64,000 nt of DNA, from contig NZ_JABWRY020000004.1 of the NCBI RefSeq assembly GCF_014269205.2, forward strand, positions 3,531 through 67,530. Reading direction: 5' to 3'. Both the position numbers and the translations under genes were made by a program. The DNA is from Pseudomonas kermanshahensis (GTDB taxonomy: Bacteria > Pseudomonadota > Gammaproteobacteria > Pseudomonadales > Pseudomonadaceae). The notes beneath the pieces were generated by a model. It did no database searches. It was not told where the DNA came from and was given only the letters and a program-made list of their open reading frames with translations. Positions 16,236 through 23,976 of the stretch are shown here, in pieces. How positions within the stretch are numbered: the first letter of the stretch is position 1; the number at the start of each line of letters is the position of its first letter.

Positions 16236-18926
16236 TCAGGCCATTGGACCGCGCGGATAGCGCTTCAGTCGCTCGGCCAGCTCACGCCCCGGAATCGGCC
16301 GATCGAACAGGTACCCCTGGCCCACGTCGCACCGGTGCCTGCGCAGGAACGCCAGCTGCGCCGGGGTCTCGATCCCTTCGGCAACCACCTTGAGCTTGAG
16401 GTTGTGGGCCATGGCCACCACCGCCGAGGTGATTTCCATGTCGTCCTGGTTATCCGGGATTTCGTTGATGAAGCTGCGGTCGATCTTGATGATGTCGATC
16501 GGAAACTTCTTCAAATAGCTCAACGACGAATAGCCCGTGCCGAAATCGTCCATTGCCAGGGTCAGGCCCAGGGCCTTGAGCTCGTCGAGCTGGCGGTGGG
16601 TGTCTTCGGTCGCTTCCAGCAGCAGGCCTTCGGTCAGCTCCAGCTCCAGCAGGTGCGAGGGCAGCGCTTCTTCCTTGAGGATCGAACTGATCGAGGCTAC
16701 TAGGTCCGGGTCGGAGAATTGCTTGGGCGACAGGTTGATGGCCACGTGCAAGTTGCCCAGGCCGGCCTCGCGCAGTTGCTGGCTCATGCGGCACGACTGG
16801 CGCACCACCCACTTGCCGATGGGGATGATCAGGCCGGTTTCCTCGGCCACGCTGATGAACTGGTCCGGGCGGATCATGCCGCGCTCGGGGTGGTTCCAGC
16901 GCAGCAGTGCTTCCAACCCCAGCAGGCGGCCGCTGCGCAGGCACAGCTTGGGCTGGTAGAACACTTCCAGTTCGTTCTGGGTCAGGGCGCGGCGCAGGTT
17001 GTTCTCGACGAACAGCTTGTAACTGGCCTCGGCATTGAGCACTTCGGTGAACACCTGCACCTGGTGCTTGCCGTTGGCCTTGGCCTTGTGCAGCGCCAGG
17101 CCTGCGTTTTTCATCAGGCTCGCCGGGTCGATGCCATGCAGCGGCGCACAGGCAAGGCCCACCGAGGCGGTGACGTTGATCAGCTGGTTGTCGACGAACA
17201 TCGGCTTGTCGAGGGTGTGCAGCAACTGCTGGGCGACGTCCTGGCCGTCTTCCAGGCGGGTGTCGTCGAGCAGCACAGCGAACTCGTTGCTGGCGAAACG
17301 CGCCAGGATGCCACCGGCGCTGAGGCTGTTGCGCAGGCGGCGAGCCAGGCTCACCAACAGCTTGTCGCCGGTCTGGTGGCCGAGGCTGTCGTTGATGCGC
17401 TTGAAGTTGTCGATGTCCACCAGCAGCAGGCACATCGAGCTCTCGCTGTTACGGGCAAAGCGCTCGTCGAGGCTGCGGATGAACGCCGGGCGGTTGCCCA
17501 GGTTGGTCAGGTTGTCGGTGTAGGCCAGGCGCTCGATGCGCTGTTGGGCCAGCTTGGTCTGGGTGACGTCTTCGTAGATGCCGATGTAGTGGGTCAGCTC
17601 ACGGTTGTCGCCATACACCTTGGATATCGACAGTTGGCCCCAGTAGGGCTCGAGGTTTTTGCGCCGGCTCTTGAATTCGCCTTGCCAGCTGTTGCCCATG
17701 GCCAGGCTCGACGGCGAATCGAACAGCAACTCGCTGAGGTTTTCCAGGGCTGGCAGCTCGGCCAGTTGGCGCCCCTGCACTTCATCGGTGCTGTACTGGG
17801 TGATCGCCGTGAAGCTTGGGTTGACGTATTCCACCACGCCGTCGCGGTTGACCAGCAAAAAGGCACTCGCGCTTTGTTCCACGGCGCGCTGGAACAGGTG
17901 CAGGGCGCTGGCCGCAGTGCGTCGGTTGTGGTTGGTGATGACCTGGGCGAACTGGTCGGCCAGCTCACCGGCAAAGGCGATTTCATCGGACTGCCAGGCC
18001 CGCGGCTGGCCGCTCTGCTCCAGGCACAACACCCCGATTACCTGGCCATCGACGCGCACGCTGGCATCGAGCATGGCTTTGTTGTCGGGGCGCAGGCTCT
18101 GGGTCAGGGCGCGGGTGCGCGGGTCGTGGTTGGCGTTGTGGGCGTCGATGGCGCGGCTGGCGTGCAGGGCGTCGAGGTAGTCGGGAAAGTGGCTGGCATC
18201 GATGGCTTCGGGCAGACGATGCTCCTGCTCGTGGCGGTACCAGGCACTGATCGGCTCCAGGCGCTGGTCTTCCAGATGCCAGATGCTGGCGCTGTCGACC
18301 TTGTAGATTTCGCAGGCGCTCTGGGTGATCAGTTCGGCGGCTTCGAGCAGCGAGTTCTCTGCGCTGTAACGCTGGCGGGCCAGGCGCAGGATCAGGTCTT
18401 GCTGGCCACGCACACGCTCCAGGTGTTCAAGCTGTTCTTGCTGGGCGCGCTGGTTGAGCTGCAGGGCCAGTTGCAGGCGGTTGTTGCGCGACTCCAGCTC
18501 ACTGGCGTCGGGGTCGGCGGCGTCTGCGGGCGGGTCGTCGAGTACGCTCAGGTAGCCGCGCAGCAGTTGCCGGTTGTGTTGCCTGTAGGCTTCCCCGGCC
18601 TCCAGCAGGCGCAGTGACGCGCCAGGGGCATGCAGGGTGTAGCGCACGCGGTAGTAGCCACGGCGGGCAAGCTGCGACTGGATTTCGTCGTGCAGCCTGT
18701 AACGGGCTTCAGGCTCCATCAGGCTGGCATAGGGCGAATCGACCAAGGCGCACAGCTCGCCCGCCTGCAGGCCGAACTGGCGTTCGCAGGTGGGGTCGAG
18801 GTAGAGCATGGCCCAGGTGGCTTCGTTGAGCCTTTCGAAGCGCAGCATGCCGAGCCGCGAGGGCACGGGTAGCTGCGTGACGACCTCGGCCGCCACACGG
18901 CTGGCGGCATCGGGTTGGCTTTTCAT
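16236..18926 (-). CDS. GAF/PAS/GGDEF/EAL cyclic-di-GMP protein with degenerate GGDEF
   Basis: An 896-residue protein from the ATG at 18926 (MKSQPDAASR); a GTG nine codons upstream is possible but lacks a Shine-Dalgarno. The order is an N-terminal PAS-like region (about 15-125), a coiled linker, GAF (about 165-330), PAS (about 340-455), GGDEF (about 465-625) and EAL (about 645-890). The GGDEF signature reads ASNEF (residues 545-549), so cyclase activity is unlikely. The EAL domain looks active: EALLRW from residue 672, INLSPKQFS, ELTEGLLLE, DDFGTGYSSL, KIDRSF and AEGIET are intact. The expected role is a cytoplasmic c-di-GMP phosphodiesterase controlled by GAF/PAS input. It is a single-gene unit. 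Confidence 0.9.
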   Translation of the reverse strand: MKSQPDAASRVAAEVVTQLPVPSRLGMLRFERLNEATWAMLYLDPTCERQFGLQAGELCALVDSPYASLMEPEARYRLHDEIQSQLARRGYYRVRYTLHAPGASLRLLEAGEAYRQHNRQLLRGYLSVLDDPPADAADPDASELESRNNRLQLALQLNQRAQQEQLEHLERVRGQQDLILRLARQRYSAENSLLEAAELITQSACEIYKVDSASIWHLEDQRLEPISAWYRHEQEHRLPEAIDASHFPDYLDALHASRAIDAHNANHDPRTRALTQSLRPDNKAMLDASVRVDGQVIGVLCLEQSGQPRAWQSDEIAFAGELADQFAQVITNHNRRTAASALHLFQRAVEQSASAFLLVNRDGVVEYVNPSFTAITQYSTDEVQGRQLAELPALENLSELLFDSPSSLAMGNSWQGEFKSRRKNLEPYWGQLSISKVYGDNRELTHYIGIYEDVTQTKLAQQRIERLAYTDNLTNLGNRPAFIRSLDERFARNSESSMCLLLVDIDNFKRINDSLGHQTGDKLLVSLARRLRNSLSAGGILARFASNEFAVLLDDTRLEDGQDVAQQLLHTLDKPMFVDNQLINVTASVGLACAPLHGIDPASLMKNAGLALHKAKANGKHQVQVFTEVLNAEASYKLFVENNLRRALTQNELEVFYQPKLCLRSGRLLGLEALLRWNHPERGMIRPDQFISVAEETGLIIPIGKWVVRQSCRMSQQLREAGLGNLHVAINLSPKQFSDPDLVASISSILKEEALPSHLLELELTEGLLLEATEDTHRQLDELKALGLTLAMDDFGTGYSSLSYLKKFPIDIIKIDRSFINEIPDNQDDMEITSAVVAMAHNLKLKVVAEGIETPAQLAFLRRHRCDVGQGYLFDRPIPGRELAERLKRYPRGPMA

Positions 18927-19072
18927 CGAAGACTCGCTTGAAGAGGGAAACACGGCCTGGTCGGCGGCGTATCTGGCAAGGTTGCATCATGTCCCGAAGG
19001 CTGGCAAGCGGCCATGCGTGATGCTGTGTACGGGTTATCGGCAGAGGTACCACAAACTATAGGCGCGCCCCT

Positions 19073-19166
19073 TGTAGGAGCAGCCTTGTGCTGCGAAGAG
19101 GCCCTGCCAAACGCTGGAAATATTGGCGGTGGTACCGGCCCTTTCGCAGCACAAGGCTGCTCCTAG
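19073..19166. repeat. REP doublet of the CAGCACAAGGCTGCTCC class
   Basis: Arms at 19073-19100 (TGTAGGAGCAGCCTTGTGCTG) and 19140-19166 are inverted. It lies between the EAL-domain gene promoter and the aceF terminator. Confidence 0.85.
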
Positions 19167-19196
19167 AAATAAACGGGTGCGGTGTGAGCTGCAGGC

Positions 19197-19226
19197 AAAA
19201 AAAAGCCCCGCCAAATGACGGGGTTG
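19197..19226 (-). terminator. Rho-independent terminator of aceEF
   Basis: On the minus strand CCCCG and CGGGG pair around TCATTTGG and are followed by eight T. The element lies about 60 bases after the aceF stop. Confidence 0.88.
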
Positions 19227-19287
19227 AGGTACGAGCGTGGCAGCTCGAAAAGGGTACTGCCCCTCTTGCGAGGGGCAGCGTGCCGCT

Positions 19288-20934
19288 TTACAGCAGCAGG
19301 GTGCGGATATCCGCCAGCACGTCGCCCAGGCGCTTGGTGAAGCGCGCGGCGGCAGCGCCGTTGATCACACGGTGATCGTAGGACAGCGACAGCGGCAGCA
19401 TCAGCTTCGGCTGGAAGGCTTTGCCATCCCAGACTGGCTGCATGGTTGCCTTCGAAACGCCCAGGATCGCCACCTCAGGCGCGTTGACGATCGGCGTGAA
19501 GCCGGTGCCGCCAATGTGGCCGAGGCTGGAGATGGTGAAGCAGGCGCCTTGCATGTCGTCGGCCGACAGCTTTTTGGTGCGCGCTTTCTCGGCCAGTGCA
19601 GCGGCTTCGGCAGCCAGTTGCAGCAGGCTCTTCTGGTCGACGTTCTTGATCACAGGGACCAGCAGGCCATCCGGGGTGTCCACGGCAAAGCCGATGTTCA
19701 CGTATTTCTTGCGGATGATCGCTTTGCCGCTTGGCGCCAGCGAGCTGTTGAAGTCCGGCATTTCCTTGAGCAGGAATGCGCTGGCCTTGAGCAACAGTGG
19801 CAGCACGGTCAGCTTGACGCCAGCCTTCTCGGCCACGGCCTTCTGCGCAACGCGGAAGGCTTCCAGCTCGGTGATGTCGGCGGAGTCGAACTGAGTCACG
19901 TGCGGCACGTTCAGCCAGCTGCGGTGCAGGTTGGCGGCACCGACCTGCATCAGGCGGGTCAGGGCCACTTCTTCCACTTCACCGAACTTGCTGAAGTCCA
20001 CGGCAGGGATTGGCGGGATGCCAGCGCCGCCGGTGGCGCCGGCGGCTGCCGGGGCTTCCTTGGCCTTCTGCATCATCGCTTTGACGTAAACCTGCACGTC
20101 TTCTTTCAGGATGCGGCCATGCGGGCCGGTGGCCGCGACAGCGCCCAGCTCGACACCGAATTCACGGGCCAGCTGACGAACGGCTGGGCCAGCGTGAACC
20201 TTGGCGTTGTTGCCAGCAGCCGGCGCGGTAGCGACCGGAGCAGGGGCAGCAGCCGGGGCGGCAGCGGCAGGTGCGGCAGCAGGCGCAGCCTCAGCCTCAG
20301 CCTTGGCCGGTGCAGCAGCGGCCGGAGCCGGTGCGGCAGCCGGCGCTGCGCCAGCAACCTTCAGCTTGAAGATCAGGTCGCCAGTGCCGACTTCATCTTC
20401 CAGCTTGCACAGCACTTCTTCGACCACGCCAGCAGCAGGCGATGGGATCTCCATGGAGGCCTTGTCGGACTCCAGAGTGATCAGCGACTGGTCGGCTTCG
20501 ACGGTGTCGCCGACCTTGACCAGCACTTCGATGATCTTGGCCTTGCCCGACGAGCCGATGTCCGGCACGTGGATGTCTTGCACGCTGGCGGCAGCCGGGG
20601 CTGCAGCAGGCGCAGGCGCGGCTTCGGCGGCCGGCTTTTCAGCGGCGGCCGGCGCAGCGGCAGGGGCAGGTGCGGCGGCTGGCGCCTCGGACGCCGCAGC
20701 GCCCTCGGCTTCCAGCACCAGCAGCTCGTCGCCTTCTTTCAGGCGATCGCCCAGCTTGACCTTCAGCTCTTTGATCACGCCGGCCTTAGGGGCCGGGATC
20801 TCCATGGAGGCCTTGTCGGACTCCAGGGTCAGCAGGCTCTGGTCAGCCTCGATACGGTCACCGACCTTGACGAACAGCTCGATGATTTCACCTTCACCGC
20901 TGCCGATGTCAGGTACGCGAATGAGTTCGCTCAC
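19288..20934 (-). CDS. aceF: Pyruvate dehydrogenase E2, dihydrolipoamide acetyltransferase
   Basis: A 548-residue E2 that transfers acetyl groups from E1 to CoA. It has two N-terminal lipoyl domains, each with the lipoylated Lys in ESDKASMEIP (residues about 1-75 and 118-192). Alanine/proline-rich flexible linkers follow each lipoyl domain. The peripheral subunit-binding domain spans about 245-280 (AGPAVRQLAREFGVELGAV). The catalytic domain (about 315-548) ends with the active-site SYDHRVINGAAAARF. E. coli AceF has three lipoyl domains; two is usual in Pseudomonas. The start is GTG, with GAGGAG nine bases upstream. Only 13 bases separate it from aceE. Confidence 0.96.
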   Translation of the reverse strand: MSELIRVPDIGSGEGEIIELFVKVGDRIEADQSLLTLESDKASMEIPAPKAGVIKELKVKLGDRLKEGDELLVLEAEGAAASEAPAAAPAPAAAPAAAEKPAAEAAPAPAAAPAAASVQDIHVPDIGSSGKAKIIEVLVKVGDTVEADQSLITLESDKASMEIPSPAAGVVEEVLCKLEDEVGTGDLIFKLKVAGAAPAAAPAPAAAAPAKAEAEAAPAAAPAAAAPAAAPAPVATAPAAGNNAKVHAGPAVRQLAREFGVELGAVAATGPHGRILKEDVQVYVKAMMQKAKEAPAAAGATGGAGIPPIPAVDFSKFGEVEEVALTRLMQVGAANLHRSWLNVPHVTQFDSADITELEAFRVAQKAVAEKAGVKLTVLPLLLKASAFLLKEMPDFNSSLAPSGKAIIRKKYVNIGFAVDTPDGLLVPVIKNVDQKSLLQLAAEAAALAEKARTKKLSADDMQGACFTISSLGHIGGTGFTPIVNAPEVAILGVSKATMQPVWDGKAFQPKLMLPLSLSYDHRVINGAAAARFTKRLGDVLADIRTLLL

Positions 20935-20947
20935 TTAAAAATACTCC

Positions 20948-23593
20948 TCAGCAGTCCAGTGGGTTGCGCTTGTCCGGATCGATGCCGAACTTGACGATAG
21001 CGTCAGCCACCACTTTCGGTTCGATCTCGCCACGGTCAGCCAAGGCTTCCAGGGCAGCCAGCACCACGAAGTGGCGGTCAACTTCGAAGAAGTGACGCAG
21101 CTTCTTGCGGCTGTCGCTGCGACCGTAACCGTCGGTACCCAGGACTTTGAACTCTTTGCTCGGCACCCACTGGCGAATCTGTTCGGCGAACAGCTTCATG
21201 TAGTCGGTGGAGGCGATGACCGGGCCTTTGCGACCGTTCAGGCACTCTTCGACGTAAGTCAGCTGAGGCTTCTGGCCAGGCTTGAGGCGGTTGGCGCGTT
21301 CCACGGCCAGGCCGTCGCGACGCAGTTCGTTGAAGCTGGTGACGCTCCACACGTCGGCACCGACGTTGAACTCTTCACGCAGGATCTTCGCTGCTTCGCG
21401 GACTTCGCGCAGGATGGTGCCGGAGCCCATCAGCTGAACGTGGTGCGCGGCTTCGCGGGTGTCTTCTTCGAGCAGGTACATACCCTTGATGATGCCTTCC
21501 TCGACACCGGCCGGCATGGCTGGCTGCTGGTAGGATTCGTTCATCACGGTGATGTAGTAGAAGATGTCCTGTTGCTCTTCGGTCATCTTCTTCATGCCGT
21601 CCTGGATGATCACCGCCAGCTCGTAGCCGTAGGTCGGATCGTAGGTGCGGCAGTTCGGGATGGTGCCCGCCATCATGTGGCTGTGACCGTCTTCGTGCTG
21701 CAGGCCTTCACCGTTGAGGGTGGTACGGCCGGCGGTACCGCCGATCAGGAAGCCACGGGTGCGGCTGTCGCCAGCGGCCCAGGCCAGGTCGCCGATACGC
21801 TGGAAGCCGAACATCGAGTAGAAGATGTAGAACGGCAGCATTGGCTGGTTGTGGCAGCTGTACGAGGTACCGGCAGCGATGAACGACGACATGGCGCCGG
21901 CTTCGTTGATGCCTTCCTCGAGAATCTGGCCCTTCTTGTCTTCGCGGTAGAACATCACCTGGTCTTTATCGACTGGCTCGTAGAGTTGGCCGACGGACGA
22001 GTAGATGCCCAGCTGGCGGAACATGCCTTCCATACCGAAGGTACGGGCTTCGTCCGGGATGATCGGGACGATGCGCTGGCCGATTTCCTTGTCCTTGACC
22101 AGTTGCGCCAGGATGCGCACGAAGGCCATGGTGGTGGAGATTTCGCGGTCGCCCGAGCCGTCCAGTATCGCTTTCAGCGTTTCCAGGGATGGGGTCGGCA
22201 CGCTGAAGCTCTTGGCGCGACGTTGCGGCACGAAGCCACCCAGGGCAGCGCGGCGCTCGGCCAGGTACTTGGCTTCGGCAGAACCTTCTTCCGGCTTGAA
22301 GAACGGCAGGTTCTCAAGGTCGGCATCCTTGACCGGGATGTCGAAGCGGTCACGGAAGTGACGCAGGCTGTCGACGTCGACCTTCTTGGTGTTGTGCGCG
22401 GTGTTCTTGGCTTCGCCTGCACCGGTGCCGTAACCCTTGATGGTCTTGGCCAGGATGACAGTCGGCTGCTCTTTGTGGTTCACCGCCTGGTGATAAGCCG
22501 CGTAGACCTTGTACGGGTCGTGGCCGCCACGGTTGAGCTTCCAGATCTCTTCGTCGGACAGGTCTTCGACCATGGCCTTGAGCTCTGGGGTGTTGAAGAA
22601 GTTCTCACGCACGTACGCGCCGTCTTTGGCTTTGTAGTTCTGGTACTCGCCGTCGATGACTTCGTCCATGCGGCGCTGCAGGGCACCATTGGTGTCCTTG
22701 GCCAGCAGTGGGTCCCAGAAGCGGCCCCAGACGACTTTGTTGACGTTCCAGCCACCGCCACGGAATACGCCTTCGAGTTCCTGGATGATCTTGCCGTTGC
22801 CGCGAACCGGGCCGTCGAGGCGCTGCAGGTTGCAGTTGATGACGAAGATCAGGTTGTCCAGCTTCTCGCGGCCAGCCAGGGCGATTGCGCCCAGGGATTC
22901 CGGCTCGTCGCACTCGCCGTCGCCCATGAAGCACCAGACCTTCTGCTTGCCGGCCGGGATGAAGCCACGGGCTTCCAGGTACTTCATGAAGCGCGCTTGG
23001 TAGATCGCCTGGATCGGGCCCAGACCCATAGAAACGGTCGGGAACTGCCAGAAGTCAGGCATCAGCCATGGGTGCGGGTACGAAGACAGGCCGTTGCCGT
23101 CCACTTCCTGACGGAAGTTGTTCATCTGGTCTTCGCTGATGCGGCCTTCCATGAAGGCACGGGCGTAAACGCCTGGCGAAGCGTGGCCCTGGAAGAACAC
23201 CAGGTCGCCGCCGTGTTCTTCGGTCGGGGCCTGGAAGAAGTAGTTGAAGCCGATGTCGTACAGGGTGGCACTGGAGGCGAAGCTGGAGATGTGGCCGCCC
23301 AGGTCCGAGTCCTTCAGGTTGGTGCGCATCACCATGGCCAGCGCGTTCCAACGCACCAACGAGCGAATGCGGCGTTCCATGAACAGGTCGCCAGGCATGC
23401 GTGCTTCGTGGGTGACAGGGATGGTGTTGCGGTATGGCGTGGTGATCGCATACGGCAGCTGGGAGCCACTGCGGGTGGCCAGCTCGCCCATACGGGTCAT
23501 CAGGTAATGAGCGCGGTCTTCGCCTTCTTTGTCGAGGACCGACTCCAGGGCATCCAGCCATTCCTGGGTTTCGATTGGATCGAGGTCTTGCAT
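20948..23593 (-). CDS. aceE: Pyruvate dehydrogenase E1 component (homodimeric)
   Basis: An 881-residue homodimeric-type E1, the thiamine-diphosphate decarboxylase of the pyruvate dehydrogenase complex. The ThDP-binding motif is visible as GDGECDEPESLGAIALAGRE followed by NLIFVINCNLQRLDGPV. The N-terminus (DLDPIETQEWLDALESV) is the E2-binding segment. The C-terminus ends RHFEVDRHFVVLAALEALADRGE. It is the first gene of the aceEF operon. The divergent intergenic region towards glnE carries two copies of a dyad (23703-23717, 23756-23768) that probably bind a repressor. Confidence 0.97.
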   Translation of the reverse strand: MQDLDPIETQEWLDALESVLDKEGEDRAHYLMTRMGELATRSGSQLPYAITTPYRNTIPVTHEARMPGDLFMERRIRSLVRWNALAMVMRTNLKDSDLGGHISSFASSATLYDIGFNYFFQAPTEEHGGDLVFFQGHASPGVYARAFMEGRISEDQMNNFRQEVDGNGLSSYPHPWLMPDFWQFPTVSMGLGPIQAIYQARFMKYLEARGFIPAGKQKVWCFMGDGECDEPESLGAIALAGREKLDNLIFVINCNLQRLDGPVRGNGKIIQELEGVFRGGGWNVNKVVWGRFWDPLLAKDTNGALQRRMDEVIDGEYQNYKAKDGAYVRENFFNTPELKAMVEDLSDEEIWKLNRGGHDPYKVYAAYHQAVNHKEQPTVILAKTIKGYGTGAGEAKNTAHNTKKVDVDSLRHFRDRFDIPVKDADLENLPFFKPEEGSAEAKYLAERRAALGGFVPQRRAKSFSVPTPSLETLKAILDGSGDREISTTMAFVRILAQLVKDKEIGQRIVPIIPDEARTFGMEGMFRQLGIYSSVGQLYEPVDKDQVMFYREDKKGQILEEGINEAGAMSSFIAAGTSYSCHNQPMLPFYIFYSMFGFQRIGDLAWAAGDSRTRGFLIGGTAGRTTLNGEGLQHEDGHSHMMAGTIPNCRTYDPTYGYELAVIIQDGMKKMTEEQQDIFYYITVMNESYQQPAMPAGVEEGIIKGMYLLEEDTREAAHHVQLMGSGTILREVREAAKILREEFNVGADVWSVTSFNELRRDGLAVERANRLKPGQKPQLTYVEECLNGRKGPVIASTDYMKLFAEQIRQWVPSKEFKVLGTDGYGRSDSRKKLRHFFEVDRHFVVLAALEALADRGEIEPKVVADAIVKFGIDPDKRNPLDC

Positions 23594-23702
23594 GGCTTGC
23601 TCCAGGGCGGAAAGGCAACCAGAATCGATTGCCTGAGTTTGCGACTGGCCTTATGGGCAGACGTCGTGAATTCTTGGATTACCGGAGTGTGATCCGGCGC
23701 CG

Positions 23703-23717
23703 TGTAGTTTTACTACA
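23703..23717. promoter_or_regulatory. Dyad operator 1 upstream of aceE
   Basis: TGTAGTTTTACTACA is a perfect inverted repeat of six bases around TTT, 110 bases upstream of the aceE start. With a matching site at 23756-23768 the centres are 52 bases apart, close to five helical turns, so the sites lie on one DNA face. The half-site GTAGT-N3-ACTAC is in the style of GntR/FadR-family operators such as PdhR or GlcC, but the protein is not identified here. Confidence 0.65.
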
Positions 23718-23755
23718 AATGCATTCGCATTTCATGCTTTTAGACAGTCGGGGTA

Positions 23756-23768
23756 GTAGTAAAACTAC
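23756..23768. promoter_or_regulatory. Dyad operator 2 in the aceE-glnE gap
   Basis: GTAGTAAAACTAC repeats the core of the upstream dyad with the central triplet AAA instead of TTT. The rest of the 383-base gap (23594-23976) holds no gene and should contain the aceE and glnE promoters. Confidence 0.62.
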
Positions 23769-23976
23769 ACAAATGCGGCTTTTGGTCGCACCCCGGCTTG
23801 TGGGGAAAAACGTTCATGTTGGTTGGCGATGTGTCGCGAACGGGTGATTCTTGATGTTTTTTGCCAGTGATTGCTTTTTTTCAGCTATTTCCAACTTTTG
23901 TATGACAGTCCAACCGTGGTCCGCCTTCCATTTGGCCGCCTTTACCCCTCTCTTTCACGCCGATCAAGGATAGTCC

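Noticed and set aside
16719..18617. 632-codon plus-strand frame opposite the GGDEF/EAL gene
   Set aside because: The minus-strand gene has complete EAL motifs. The opposite frame has none and no ribosome site.
19237..20994. 585-codon plus-strand frame opposite aceF, rich in Gly/Ser/Arg
   Set aside because: The low-complexity character mirrors the Ala/Pro linkers of AceF read in antisense.
21071..23692. 873-codon plus-strand frame opposite aceE
   Set aside because: It is fully antisense to aceE, one of the best-supported genes in the window.
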